A stretch of DNA of 33,300 bases from CAZZBK01 sp964652155 (GCA_964652155.1 CAZZBK010000060.1:1-33300); one strand, 5' to 3'; shown: positions 8,092 through 17,251, numbered from the stretch's first letter. The notes: generated from the letters alone by a model not told the origin. Program-made: numbers and translations.

Positions 8092-9330
8092 ATGAACAAT
8101 GCGGTGGCCGTGGTCTTGGCGGGTGGCAAGGGCTCGCGATTGGAACCGCTCACGCGCGATCGGGCCAAGCCGGCCGTCCCGTTCGGCGGCGCGTACCGCA
8201 TCATCGACTTCACGCTGTCCAACTGCCTCAACAGCGGACTCAAACGGATCCTGGTCCTAACGCAGTACAAGGCGCTGAGCCTTGACCGGCACATCAACCT
8301 CGGCTGGCGACGCTTTTTGAGCCACGACCTGGGCGATTTCATCGACATCGTCCCGCCGCAACAACGCATCGACGAGCACTGGTATCAGGGGACGGCCGAT
8401 GCCGTTTACCAAAACATCTACGCCATCGAACGCGAGCGGCCCGAGTATGTCGTGATCCTGGCCGGCGACCATATTTACAAAATGGACTACGGCCAACTGT
8501 TGCAGTCGCACAAGGACAATCAGGCCGATCTGACCATCGCGGCGCTGCCGGTCAACGTGCGCGACGCGACCCAGTTCGGCGTCATGCAAGTCGAGGAGAA
8601 CAACCGTATCATCGGGTTCGAGGAAAAGCCGGCCCATCCCAAGACCATTCCGGGCGAGCCCACCCGCGCCTTGGCCTCGATGGGCATTTACGTGTTCACG
8701 ACCCGGTTCCTGTTCGAGCAATTGTGCCTCGACGCCACGAAGCCCAACAGCGCGCACGACTTTGGCCGGAACATCATTCCATCGGTAATCGACACGCATC
8801 GCATCTTCGCCTTCCCGTTCCGCGACGAGAACCGCAAGAGTGACGCCTACTGGCGCGACGTGGGGACGCTCGACGCCTACTTCGAAGCGAACATGGATCT
8901 GGTGACGGTCGACCCGCTGCTGAACATGTACGACGCGCACTGGCCTATCCGCACGTTCATCCCGATGCTCCCCCCGCCCAAGTTCGTGTTCGCCGAACGG
9001 GGCTCCGACAGTCGTTGTGGCCAAGCGCTCGACAGCATCGTCTGTAATGGCTCTGTCCTGTCGGGCGGTCGGGTCGAGCGCTCGATTCTCGGTCCGAACG
9101 TGCGCGTGAACAGTTACGCGCTCGTCGAAGACTCGATTCTCTTCGAAGGGGTCGATATCGGTCGGCACACGAAAGTCCGCCGCGCGATCATCGACAAAGG
9201 GGTGAGCATCCCCGCCGGGGTCTCGGTAGGTTACGATCACGACCAGGACCGGCAACGAGGCTTCACCGTGACCGACAACGGCGTGGTGTGCATTGCCAAG
9301 GCCGACGGCGCGGATCATTTTGCCGACTAA
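8092..9330 (+). CDS. glgC: Glucose-1-phosphate adenylyltransferase
   Basis: 412 residues, the normal length. It makes ADP-glucose from glucose 1-phosphate and ATP, the committed step of bacterial glycogen synthesis, in the cytoplasm. The nucleotidyltransferase domain begins with the signature GGKGSRLEPLT (11-21) and KPAVPFGG (26-33). WYQGTADAVYQN (97-108), AGDHIYKMDY (124-133) and the substrate lysine of FEEKP (K179) are all present. From about residue 290 the left-handed beta-helix follows, with hexapeptide-type repeats such as SILGPNVRVNSYALVEDSIL cut into short turns. The start is preceded by CGGAGAAACAGG. It is convergent with glgA, not in an operon with it, and divergent from the permease pair. 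Confidence is high. Confidence 0.97.
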   Translation: MNNAVAVVLAGGKGSRLEPLTRDRAKPAVPFGGAYRIIDFTLSNCLNSGLKRILVLTQYKALSLDRHINLGWRRFLSHDLGDFIDIVPPQQRIDEHWYQGTADAVYQNIYAIERERPEYVVILAGDHIYKMDYGQLLQSHKDNQADLTIAALPVNVRDATQFGVMQVEENNRIIGFEEKPAHPKTIPGEPTRALASMGIYVFTTRFLFEQLCLDATKPNSAHDFGRNIIPSVIDTHRIFAFPFRDENRKSDAYWRDVGTLDAYFEANMDLVTVDPLLNMYDAHWPIRTFIPMLPPPKFVFAERGSDSRCGQALDSIVCNGSVLSGGRVERSILGPNVRVNSYALVEDSILFEGVDIGRHTKVRRAIIDKGVSIPAGVSVGYDHDQDRQRGFTVTDNGVVCIAKADGADHFAD

Positions 9331-9344
9331 GGGCGTGTAAGGCG

Positions 9345-9417
9345 GTGGAGGAGCTGAGGGGCAGAGGAGTATCGCTCACGCGACTGCAAACACTCCTCCA
9401 CCCCTCTGCTCCTCCAC
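9345..9417. terminator. Long imperfect hairpin shared by glgC and glgA ends
   Basis: Two 26-base arms (9345-9370 and 9392-9417) pair with about three mismatches around a 21-base loop. The structure begins 14 bases after the glgC stop and ends 12 bases before the glgA stop. Its position between converging genes suits a two-way transcription barrier. There is no T-run, so it may be a degenerate repeat element that doubles as a barrier, as the G/A-rich arms also resemble the hairpin at 17252-17346. Confidence 0.5.
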
Positions 9418-9429
9418 TCCCCTGCCTTG

Positions 9430-10926
9430 TCAACCGCCGACCGACAGCGACTGCGCGACGCCGGCCACGAGCCGCTCGTAAAGCTGCGTGTAGTCTCGCG
9501 CGCTGCGGCTCCAGGACCAATCCTGCTCCATGCCGCTCCGCACCAATGACCGCCACTGCTCAGGACGAGCGTACAAATCGCAGGCGCTGCTAAGGGTCTC
9601 GCTCAGGGCGAGTGCGCTGTAGTCGCGGAAGCTGAAACCCGTGGCGCTCCCGGCCGCGAGGGTCTCGGCCGTGGCGTTGGTGATCGTGTCGACCAAGCCC
9701 CCCGTGGCCCGCACCACGGGCACGGCCCCGTACTTGAGGCTGTACAACTGATTGAGCCCGCAGGGCTCGTAGCGGCTGGGCATGAGGAAGATATCCGAGG
9801 CGGCCTCGATCCGATGCGCGAGCGCGTTGCTGAACGTGAGCCGGGCCGCGACTTTTTGCGGATACCGCTCGGAGAGCTGCGCAATGAGCTGCTCGTACTT
9901 AGGCTCACCGGTCCCCAGCAGCACCCATTGCACGTGCATCGTGCGGAGCCACTCCTGCATGACACCGCAAATCAGATCGATCCCCTTCTGCTCGGCGATC
10001 CGGCCGATGAACCCGCACAGCGGCGTGTTGGGTTCCTGCGGCAGTCCAAGCTCGGCTTGCAACGCGGCCTTGCACGCCGCTTTGCCCGCGACGAACGTGT
10101 TGACGTCGTATTGCTGTGGCAAATGCGGGTCGACCGCCGGGCTCCACTGTTGATAGTCGACCCCGTTGATGATGCCGCTGAGCACGTCGCGGCGCTGCTG
10201 CAAGACCCCTTCGAGTCCGCAACCCAGCGGCGCGCTCTGAATCTCTTCGGCGTACCGGGGGCTCACGGTGCTCAGCGCGTCGGCGAACACGAGTCCCGTC
10301 TTCATCAAGTTGAGCTCGCCGTAAAACTCCATCTGCTGCCAGTTGAAGTATTTCCAGTCGAGTCCCGTCAGGGTCATGTCCCAATGCCAGAAGCGTCCCT
10401 GGTAGGCGAGATTATGAATCGTATAGAGCGAGACGAGCCGCTCGTACAAAGGCACGCCGCGATACTCGATCTTGAGCAACGCGCAGACCAGCGCCGACTG
10501 CCAATCGTGGCAATGCACCACGTCCAGGTGCAGATCAAAGAGCCGGATCGCTTCGAGCACGGCCCGGCTAAAAAACACGAACCGCTCGCAATTGTCCGGA
10601 AAATCTTTGCCGTCAACCGTGTAGAGCTGGTCGCGGTCGTAGTAGTCGTCGTGCTTGACGAGGTACACCGTCACATTCGTGCCGGGCAGCTTGCTTCGCA
10701 GAAAGGTGCCATGCACCTGCGAGCCGCCGATGGGCACGCTGAACTCGACGCCCGTGGGCTCCAGCGGCTGGCCGCATTTGAGCACGCAGCGGTAGGCGGG
10801 CATGATCAGCGTTACTTCGTGTCCAAGGCGTTCGAGTTCGCCGGGCAACGCGCCCAGAACGTCGGCGAGCCCGCCGGTCTTGGCGAACGGCACCGCCTCG
10901 CTGGTCACCTGCAAAATCCGCATCAT
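9430..10926 (-). CDS. glgA: Glycogen synthase (ADP-glucose type, GT5)
   Basis: 498 residues. It transfers glucose from ADP-glucose to the end of a growing alpha-1,4-glucan. The N-terminal domain starts with MRILQVTSEAVPFAKTGGLA, and the ADP-glucose-binding KTGGL motif is at residues 16-20. HCDWQSAL-type text (VVHCHDWQSALV) and YTIHNLAYQG follow. The C-terminal GT-B half has GFIGRIAEQKG and PSRYEPCGLNQLYSLKYG with the catalytic-site Glu. The start at 10926 is chosen because GGGAG lies six bases before it; eight more upstream codons are open. It faces glgC, the enzyme that supplies its donor. Confidence is high. Confidence 0.96.
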   Translation of the reverse strand: MMRILQVTSEAVPFAKTGGLADVLGALPGELERLGHEVTLIMPAYRCVLKCGQPLEPTGVEFSVPIGGSQVHGTFLRSKLPGTNVTVYLVKHDDYYDRDQLYTVDGKDFPDNCERFVFFSRAVLEAIRLFDLHLDVVHCHDWQSALVCALLKIEYRGVPLYERLVSLYTIHNLAYQGRFWHWDMTLTGLDWKYFNWQQMEFYGELNLMKTGLVFADALSTVSPRYAEEIQSAPLGCGLEGVLQQRRDVLSGIINGVDYQQWSPAVDPHLPQQYDVNTFVAGKAACKAALQAELGLPQEPNTPLCGFIGRIAEQKGIDLICGVMQEWLRTMHVQWVLLGTGEPKYEQLIAQLSERYPQKVAARLTFSNALAHRIEAASDIFLMPSRYEPCGLNQLYSLKYGAVPVVRATGGLVDTITNATAETLAAGSATGFSFRDYSALALSETLSSACDLYARPEQWRSLVRSGMEQDWSWSRSARDYTQLYERLVAGVAQSLSVGG

Positions 10927-11086
10927 CGGCATCTCCCACAGCCCGCGCACCCCGTAAGCTGATCTATTCTACGCTATCAGAACCGATTCATAGGGGGTAG
11001 CCGAGAATCGGCCCCGGCACAGGCAGACGTTCTCTGGCCGTAACTATAGGTCACCAAGGGACCTACTGCTCCATCGAGACGGTCGC

Positions 11087-11134
11087 GGCGGCTCATTTTG
11101 GGGCCATCAACCCCCGTGTGGCTCGCCGAGCCGC
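11087..11134 (-). terminator. Hairpins after the thiolase gene
   Basis: Nested inverted repeats follow the thiolase stop: GGCTC/GAGCC with loop GCC (11120-11132), and a wider pair GCGGCTC at 11088-11094 with GAGCCGC at 11128-11134. No T-run follows on the minus strand, so a terminator role is only a guess. Confidence 0.25.
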
Positions 11135-12330
11135 TACACTCCGCAGCGCTCGATGATCATGGCGACGGCGTTACCGCCGCCGAGGCACAGTGCGGCCAGA
11201 CCGCGTTGCAAGCCGCGTTCGACCAGGGCATGCATGAGCGTGACCAGCACGCGGGCCCCGCTGGCACCGATGGGGTGGCCCAGGGCGATGGCCCCGCCGT
11301 GCACGTTGGTCTTCGCCAAATCGAGGCCGAGCGGAGCGGCGCAGGCCAACACCTGGGCCGCAAAGGCCTCGTTGAGCTCGATCAGGTCGATGTCGGCCAG
11401 GGTGAGTCGCGCCTTGGCCAAGACCATTTCGATGGCCGCGACCGGGGCGAGAAAAATGTCCTTCGGATCGACACCGCTCGTCGCCGAGGCCACGATCCGC
11501 GCGCACCAAGGGGATGCGTGCTGTTTGGCCCTCGGCTCGTCGACCACGATCAAGGCCGCAGCCCCGTCGCTGATCTGCGAGGCGTTGCCAGCCGTGACCG
11601 ACCGCTCAACGCCCGCGAGCTGCTCAAACGCCAGCGGCAACTTGGCGAGCGCGGCGAGTGTTGCGTCGGCCCGGGGTCCTTCGTCTCGGTCGACGATCGT
11701 TTCGCCGCCGCGCGAGGGTATCTTGACCGGCACGATCTCGCGTTGAAATTTTCCTGCCGTGGCAGCCGCGACCGCCCGGCGATGACTCTCGACGCTCCAC
11801 TCGTCCTGCGCGGCTCGACTCACGCCGCACTTATGAGCGATATAGTCCGCCTCGGCCCCCATGCTCACGTTCTCGAACGCGCACCACAGCCCATCCTGGA
11901 TCATGCTGTCGACGGCCGACTGAGCGCCGAACTTCCAACCGCGCCGCGTGTCGAGTAGTAGGTGCGGGGCGCGGCTCATGTTCTCGATGCCTCCGGCCAG
12001 CACGCATTGCGCGTCGCCGGCGCGGATCGCCTGATCGGCCAGCATCACCGCCTGTAACCCGGAGCCGCACATCTTATTGATCGTCAGCGCCGACACGGTC
12101 GCCGGGAGGCCAGCGCGGAGCGCCACCTGCCGGGCCGGGGCCTGACCGAGTCCCGCCGAGAGCACGTTGCCCATAATCACGTCGTCGATCTCGTTGCTGC
12201 TGACCCCCGCGCGACGCACGGCCTCGGCGGCGGCGATCGCCCCCAACTGGGGCGCAGCCAGGGTTGAAAGCCCCCCGAGCATTTTACCGATCGGAGTCCG
12301 ACAGCCGGCAATAATATAAGAGTGCGACAT
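11134..12330 (-). CDS. Acetyl-CoA acetyltransferase (thiolase)
   Basis: 398 residues, the usual length of thiolase II. It joins two acetyl-CoA to acetoacetyl-CoA, or runs the reverse thiolysis. All catalytic residues are visible: the nucleophile C88 in INKMCGSGLQ, H352 in GGAIALGHPIGASGAR and C382 in LCLGGGNAVA. The adenine-binding region VTAGNASQISDGAAAL is intact. AGGA lies about ten bases before the start. It could feed ketone-body, PHB or isoprenoid pathways; no partner gene (reductase, HMG-CoA synthase) is nearby, so the role is open. It follows the D-aminoacylase-like gene after 206 bases that contain an inverted repeat, so it may have its own promoter. Confidence 0.93.
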   Translation of the reverse strand: MSHSYIIAGCRTPIGKMLGGLSTLAAPQLGAIAAAEAVRRAGVSSNEIDDVIMGNVLSAGLGQAPARQVALRAGLPATVSALTINKMCGSGLQAVMLADQAIRAGDAQCVLAGGIENMSRAPHLLLDTRRGWKFGAQSAVDSMIQDGLWCAFENVSMGAEADYIAHKCGVSRAAQDEWSVESHRRAVAAATAGKFQREIVPVKIPSRGGETIVDRDEGPRADATLAALAKLPLAFEQLAGVERSVTAGNASQISDGAAALIVVDEPRAKQHASPWCARIVASATSGVDPKDIFLAPVAAIEMVLAKARLTLADIDLIELNEAFAAQVLACAAPLGLDLAKTNVHGGAIALGHPIGASGARVLVTLMHALVERGLQRGLAALCLGGGNAVAMIIERCGV

Positions 12331-12380
12331 GAGTACCGCTTCCTGAGGTCAAACAAACGGTGTGCATCACCATCGAGGGT

Positions 12381-12467
12381 GGCTGGTGTTTTGCTGCGCA
12401 AAACCCGGCACGTGGCGAATCACATGTCCTTGGAGTGAGCCGGTTTTTGCTACGATAAACACCAGCC
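12381..12467. promoter_or_regulatory. Inverted repeat in the thiolase upstream region
   Basis: Perfect 11-base arms GGCTGGTGTTT (12381-12391) and AAACACCAGCC (12457-12467) are 65 bases apart. Overlapping the left arm is a second hairpin, GTTTTGC/GCAAAAC with loop TGC (12388-12404). On the minus strand the right arm overlaps a weak -10-like TATCGT. It may be an operator pair, a leader structure for the thiolase mRNA, or the end signal of the D-aminoacylase-like transcript. Confidence 0.35.
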
Positions 12468-12536
12468 TTCCAGCAACACAACTCCAGTGAAATGATATCC
12501 GTCCCGGCAATCGACCTTGGCGCGTCTGCCGTCCCA

Positions 12537-14108
12537 TTAGGTTTCGATCGCATTGCGTTTCAAAGCCCTGCCGGGCCAGTCGCCTTCAAACGATTCGATC
12601 GGCTTCCCCCCCTGGATCACCCATTGACCGTTGACCAACACATGCTCGACGCCGACCGAGTGCTGTCGGGGGTTCGAGTAGGTGGCCCGATCGCCGATGG
12701 TCTGTTCGTTGAACACGACCACGTCGGCGAACTTGCCTGGCGCGAGGACGCCGCGACCGGCGAGCCCAAAACGCGCGGCGGGAATGCTGGTCATTTTCTG
12801 CACGCCCTTTTCCAGCGAGAACAATTTCCGATCACGCACGAGCGGACCCAAGATGCGCGGCGCGCTGCCGAACTGCCGCGGATGCACGAGTCCCCCGGGC
12901 TGGTCGATCCCGTCGCTGCCGAGCATGAACCGATCGTGCGCGATGATCGGCTCGATGAGCTGATCCTCGTCGAGATGCACGACCATCAGCACGCGCAGGT
13001 TCTCGTCGATGAGCAGATTGCAAATCGCGTCGGCGACGTCTTGCCCGGTCGAGGCCACGTACTCGGCAAGCGTTTTGCCCTGCCACGATCGGTTGCTCTG
13101 GCTGGCGACCCAAGCGAAGAACACCTTGTCGAGCTGTGGAGCATGAACCGACTCGAAAAAAGAACGCAGCTTGCGACGAACGGCTCGCGAACCCAACTTA
13201 TTGAGCACGCCGGTCGGCCCGTTCTCCCACACCTCGTAAGGGAGAAAGTAGTTCAGCATGGTCGAGCCGGGCATGTACGGGTAGGCGTCATACGAGAAGT
13301 CGACCTCGTGGACCGCGACGCGATCGATATACGTGAGGATCTCGTCGATCTCCTCGGCCGTGGTCCCCTTGAGGTGCGAGATATGCACCTTGCAGCCAGC
13401 GCGGCAACCGATCTCGACCGCCTCGCGAATGCCGTTGAGCGTCCCCTTCTTGTAACGCACGTGCGTCACATAGATGCCCGCGTAGGGCTCGAGCGCGCTG
13501 CACACCTCGGCCAGCTCGTCGGTCGTGGCGAAGCACTGGTTCACGTAGTCCAGGCCGGTCGAGACCCCCGTGGCACCCTGCTCCATCGCCACGCGAATCT
13601 CTTGTTGCATAACACGAATCTGCGTGTCGTCGGGCACACTGCGGCTCCAGCCCATCGCCAAGGTACGGACGTTGGCGTAGGGCACCTGGGCGATCGCGTT
13701 CTGCGCCATGCGCCGATCGAGGAGCGACATATAATCGGCGATCGAGCGCCAGCCGCAATAGTCGACCTGCTCGAGCACATCGAGCGTTTTGAGATAGTAC
13801 ATCCACTCGTGCCGTGTCTCGTCGCTCAGCGGCGCGTACGAGATGCCGTCGCTCATGAGCAGTTCGCTCGTGATGCCCTGCGTGGTCTTGGCGACCTGAT
13901 GCGGCTCCTTGAGCAGCCAGCCGTCGCTGTGATTGTGTACGTCAATGAACCCGGGCGCGACGATGAGCCCGCTCACGTCGACGACCATCGCATCACTCGC
14001 GCTTGCCGCGCCGATCGAGGCGATTCGGTCACCATCGATGGTCACGTCGGCCTTGACGCGCGCGGCTCCTGTGCCGTCGATCACGGTTCCACCACGAAGC
14101 ACAATCAT
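12537..14108 (-). CDS. D-aminoacylase-like amidohydrolase
   Basis: 523 residues, cytoplasmic. The architecture is that of N-acyl-D-amino-acid deacylases: a small beta domain (MIVLRGGTVIDGTG), then a metal-dependent TIM barrel starting with the HxH site (H58, H60 in FIDVHNHSD), H216 (YVTHVRY), H245 (KVHISHLKG) and D399 (MLGSDGID), and a C-terminal return to the beta domain (LAPGKFADVVVFN). The metal-bridging Cys of classical D-aminoacylase, in a GNCG motif, appears here as Asp87 (MSDGIS). Expected reaction: release of a free D-amino acid from its N-acyl form. AGGATGG precedes the start. It begins 43 bases after the D-threonine aldolase-like gene, a pairing that supports a D-amino-acid role. 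Confidence 0.82.
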   Translation of the reverse strand: MIVLRGGTVIDGTGAARVKADVTIDGDRIASIGAASASDAMVVDVSGLIVAPGFIDVHNHSDGWLLKEPHQVAKTTQGITSELLMSDGISYAPLSDETRHEWMYYLKTLDVLEQVDYCGWRSIADYMSLLDRRMAQNAIAQVPYANVRTLAMGWSRSVPDDTQIRVMQQEIRVAMEQGATGVSTGLDYVNQCFATTDELAEVCSALEPYAGIYVTHVRYKKGTLNGIREAVEIGCRAGCKVHISHLKGTTAEEIDEILTYIDRVAVHEVDFSYDAYPYMPGSTMLNYFLPYEVWENGPTGVLNKLGSRAVRRKLRSFFESVHAPQLDKVFFAWVASQSNRSWQGKTLAEYVASTGQDVADAICNLLIDENLRVLMVVHLDEDQLIEPIIAHDRFMLGSDGIDQPGGLVHPRQFGSAPRILGPLVRDRKLFSLEKGVQKMTSIPAARFGLAGRGVLAPGKFADVVVFNEQTIGDRATYSNPRQHSVGVEHVLVNGQWVIQGGKPIESFEGDWPGRALKRNAIET

Positions 14109-14151
14109 GGGCGTACCACCATCCTGAGCTGACGAAAAATAATGCCGACAA

Positions 14152-15255
14152 TTAGGTGAGCAGCCCGCGTCCTTCGACCGGAATCACATTGACGAGCTTG
14201 CCGCCGCGAAAGGCGTAGAACTGATTGTGGAGCGCGACGGTCAAGTCGGCGTAGCCGGGGACGAGTTGCAGGCGATCGCCGACCTTCAGGCCCTGCGCGC
14301 TCGGGTCGAGCTTGAGTTGTCCGTGCTCGGCGCTGAGCCGTTCGACATGGATGTCGTCGCGGCCTGGCACGCGCGGCATGTCGACCTCGACGTTCATCGC
14401 TTTGCGGCCGGCGTCAATGATCGCCCGCTCGGGCGTGGGCCGGCTGACGATCGTGGTGATAAGCGTGAGCGCGTACTGCAAGTCGGGCACCTGGCACTTG
14501 TAGCGATAGAAGATGTCCATGACAATGGCCCCGCCCGCCTGAAGCTCGGTGATCCCCTGATGCGTGGCCGAGATGCGATACGACCCCGTGCCGGCACACG
14601 AGACGATCGGGCAGGCGATGCCGTTCTTCTCGAGCAGTTGCTTGGTGCGCACGAGCAGATCGAGCGCGGCGTGGATTTGTTTCTCTTTCTCGGCCGTGTC
14701 GCTGATCGTGAGCAGGTGCCCTTCGTAGCCCATGATGCCGGCGAGTTCGACGCCCGGGGTTTGCACAATGGCCTGCGCGAGTTTCAGGGTCGATTCGCCC
14801 GGCGGTGTGCCGACGCGATGCAAACCGATATCGACCTCGATGAGCAGTCGGCACTTGAGTCCCGCGGCGGCCATTGCGGCGCCGATCGGCTTGACTTGCG
14901 CCATGTCGTCAACCGCCACGATCGGATCGGCGCGGCGACGCAGCTCGACGAGCCGCGCGACCTTGTGGGGCCCGACCACCATGTTGGCGATGAGCAAGTC
15001 GGTCACACCGCCGTCGGCCATCACCTCGGCCTCGGCGAGCTTGGCGCAGGTGACCCCCAGCGCGCCGGCGGCCAATTCGAGTCGGGCGATCGCGGCGGTC
15101 TTGTGCCCCTTGGCATGTGGTCGCCAGGCCACGCCATGCTCGCGACAGTAAGCCGCGATGTGGGCGATGTTCGCCTCCATGATGTCCAAGTCGAGGCACA
15201 GGGCCGGGGTATCGAGGTCGTCGATCGTGCAGCCCAGCGGGGGAGTGGTGGTCAT
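14152..15255 (-). CDS. D-threonine aldolase / DSD1-type PLP enzyme
   Basis: 367 residues. The N-terminal alanine-racemase-like barrel has the PLP lysine K49 in WRPHAKGHKT. LLIEVDIGLHRVG, IMGYEGH and CAGTGSYR are typical of the D-threonine aldolase/D-serine dehydratase family. The C-terminal beta domain holds the metal site: H343 (ALHNQFY) fits the first ligand, while the usual Cys or Asp two residues on is Gln345. Known members split D-threonine or D-3-hydroxyaspartate to glycine and an aldehyde, or dehydrate D-serine; this one may be either or neither. It heads the run with the D-aminoacylase-like gene. The ribosome site is weak. Family is firm, exact reaction is open. Confidence 0.83.
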   Translation of the reverse strand: MTTTPPLGCTIDDLDTPALCLDLDIMEANIAHIAAYCREHGVAWRPHAKGHKTAAIARLELAAGALGVTCAKLAEAEVMADGGVTDLLIANMVVGPHKVARLVELRRRADPIVAVDDMAQVKPIGAAMAAAGLKCRLLIEVDIGLHRVGTPPGESTLKLAQAIVQTPGVELAGIMGYEGHLLTISDTAEKEKQIHAALDLLVRTKQLLEKNGIACPIVSCAGTGSYRISATHQGITELQAGGAIVMDIFYRYKCQVPDLQYALTLITTIVSRPTPERAIIDAGRKAMNVEVDMPRVPGRDDIHVERLSAEHGQLKLDPSAQGLKVGDRLQLVPGYADLTVALHNQFYAFRGGKLVNVIPVEGRGLLT

Positions 15256-15340
15256 GGCGCGGTGAATGAACCCAGGGGAGAGTTGGTTGGGAGAAATGTG
15301 AGTGTAGTCGATCGCGGGGCGAGCACAAGTTTACAGAACC

Positions 15341-15391
15341 CACTCCTTGCGGGAGAGGGTGCGAAAGCAAGTTTTCCTCTCGCTTCTCCCG
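15341..15391. repeat. Partial composite repeat, copy B
   Basis: CTCCTTGCGGGAGAGGGTGC resembles the TTCTCCC-hairpin end of the composite repeat seen at 6101-6220 and 30158-32063. A wider inverted repeat pairs CGGGAGA (15350-15356) with TCTCCCG (15385-15391). It lies between two divergently transcribed genes and appears to be a worn or partial copy. Confidence 0.4.
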
Positions 15392-15473
15392 CCCGCGCCG
15401 AATTACAATAACGCGGTTGATACCCCGCCCGCGAAAGCGTTCATCCCTTCGCTAAGAACTCGTGAGCCTACCG

Positions 15474-17249
15474 ATGGCACGCCTGCTGTTGCTCGTCGCC
15501 TTGAATTGGCTTGGTTTGACCGCCGCCCTCGGCGCGGCGTCGCTCGACCGCTCGCCGGTCGACCTCGAATTGTCGGCCGACGGCCGGTGGCTGATCTCGG
15601 TCAATCAGGCCGCCGGCACCCTCTCGCTGGTCAATCTGGCCACCCTCCGCGTGGTCGACGAACTTGCCGTGGGAGAAAAATGCACCCACATCGCACGGCT
15701 CGGCGCAACCAATAAGTTTCTCGTCACCTCGCAACTCGATGGCCAATTGACCCGCGTCGAGTTGGTGGCGGGCAAGCTCAAGCGAGTCGGCGCGACGCTC
15801 GTCGGGGGCGAACCCCTGGGCATTGCCGTGACCCGCGACCAAAAGCGGGCGTACGTGGCGCAGTCGGCCACCGACACGGTCGCGATCGTCGATCTCACGA
15901 ACCATAAAGTCGTGGGGCAGATCGCCGTCGGACGCTGGCCACGGCAGCTCGCCTTGTCACGCGATGGCCGACGGCTCGCGGTCGCCACCAGCGGCGATTT
16001 GTCGATCTCGATCGTCGACACCGCGCAAGGCAAAATGCTGTTTCAGGAAGACACCGGCGGCATCAACCTGGGGCAGGTCTATGTATCGAACGATGGCGAG
16101 TACGCCTACGCACCGTGGATGGTCTATCGACACAATCCCATCACCGTTCAAAACATCAAACTGGGTTGGGTGCTCGGCACGCGCATCGGTCGCGTGAAGA
16201 CCTCGAGCAGCGCGCGACGCGAGGCGATCACGCTCGACCCGCCGGGAATGGCTGTCGCCGATCCGCATGGGCTGGCCTTCACGAGTGACGAAAAATGGAT
16301 GGTCTGTGCCGCCTCGGGCACCCACGAACTGCTCGTGTACCACGTGAGCGACCAGAAGTTCGTCTCGATCGGCCCTGGCGATCATGTCGACGGCTCGATC
16401 GTCAACAACCCGAAGAAGTTTTTCCGCGTGCCGCTCGGTGGCCGACCGATGAATGTGCGGATGGCGGCCGACGATCGGCACGTGCTGGTGGCCAACCACC
16501 TGCTCAACGCGATTCAAATCGTCGATCTGCAAGAGCGAGCGGTGGTGAAGACCATCGAGCTGGGGAGCGATCCCGAGACGTCGTTGGCACGACAAGGGGC
16601 GACGATCTTTTACGACGGCCGCCGCAGTCTCGACCAATGGTACAGTTGCCACAGTTGTCATTACGAGGGGGGACACAACGCGGTCGTGATGGACACGAAG
16701 AACGACCGCAGCGACAAGACCTTCAAGACCGTCCCATCGCTGGCCAATGTGACCAAGACCGGCCCCTGGACCTGGCACGGCTGGCAGTCCGATCTCAACA
16801 AGGCAATGCTGACCTCGCTCACCGAGACGATGCTCGGACCCAAGCCCACCGAGGACGACGCCCGCGCGCTGCTCGCTTATCTAGAGACGCTCCAGACGCC
16901 GGCGAGTCCGTACCTGGCGGCCGAAAAATCGCTCGGCGCGGCGGCCCAACGTGGGCAGCAAATCTTTCAGGGAGCCAAAGCCGGTTGCAGCAAATGTCAC
17001 TCAGGAGCCTATTTCACCGACGGGCAAATTCACGACGTCTCGACGGGCGGGCCGCGCGATCTGCTCAAGGGCTACAACACCCCCTCGCTGCTGGGCGTGT
17101 TTCGCCGCAGCAAATTATTGCACGACGGCCGCGCCAAGTCGCTTGAAGAAGTGCTCACCGGCGATCACAATCCCAGCAACGTCACTGGCAACGGCGAACT
17201 GACACCCGACGAGCGACGCGACTTGATCGAGTATTTGAAAACATTGTGA
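15474..17249 (+). CDS. Exported YVTN beta-propeller / di-haem cytochrome protein
   Basis: 591 residues with a signal peptide (MARLLLLVALNWLGLTAALG). Residues about 25-365 are YVTN-type propeller blades (GEPLGIAVTRDQKRAYVAQ, GRPMNVRMAADDRHVLVAN). The C-terminal 215 residues form a MauG/cytochrome-c-peroxidase-like domain with two CxxCH haem sites, CHSCH at 392-396 and CSKCH at 505-509. Such proteins act outside the cytoplasm in electron transfer or haem-based oxidation. The frame also opens at a GTG at 15462; the ATG at 15474 is preferred as it begins the signal peptide, but neither has a strong ribosome site. It is the first of six same-strand genes for exported proteins. The function is known only at family level. 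Confidence 0.82.
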   Translation: MARLLLLVALNWLGLTAALGAASLDRSPVDLELSADGRWLISVNQAAGTLSLVNLATLRVVDELAVGEKCTHIARLGATNKFLVTSQLDGQLTRVELVAGKLKRVGATLVGGEPLGIAVTRDQKRAYVAQSATDTVAIVDLTNHKVVGQIAVGRWPRQLALSRDGRRLAVATSGDLSISIVDTAQGKMLFQEDTGGINLGQVYVSNDGEYAYAPWMVYRHNPITVQNIKLGWVLGTRIGRVKTSSSARREAITLDPPGMAVADPHGLAFTSDEKWMVCAASGTHELLVYHVSDQKFVSIGPGDHVDGSIVNNPKKFFRVPLGGRPMNVRMAADDRHVLVANHLLNAIQIVDLQERAVVKTIELGSDPETSLARQGATIFYDGRRSLDQWYSCHSCHYEGGHNAVVMDTKNDRSDKTFKTVPSLANVTKTGPWTWHGWQSDLNKAMLTSLTETMLGPKPTEDDARALLAYLETLQTPASPYLAAEKSLGAAAQRGQQIFQGAKAGCSKCHSGAYFTDGQIHDVSTGGPRDLLKGYNTPSLLGVFRRSKLLHDGRAKSLEEVLTGDHNPSNVTGNGELTPDERRDLIEYLKTL

Positions 17250-17251
17250 AG

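Noticed and set aside
12492..14132. A 546-codon plus-strand frame over the D-aminoacylase-like gene, and similar long frames over fumC, glgA, glgC and the DSD1-type gene
   Set aside because: They have arginine/histidine-rich, low-complexity translations typical of antisense shadows in high-GC DNA and no recognisable domains.
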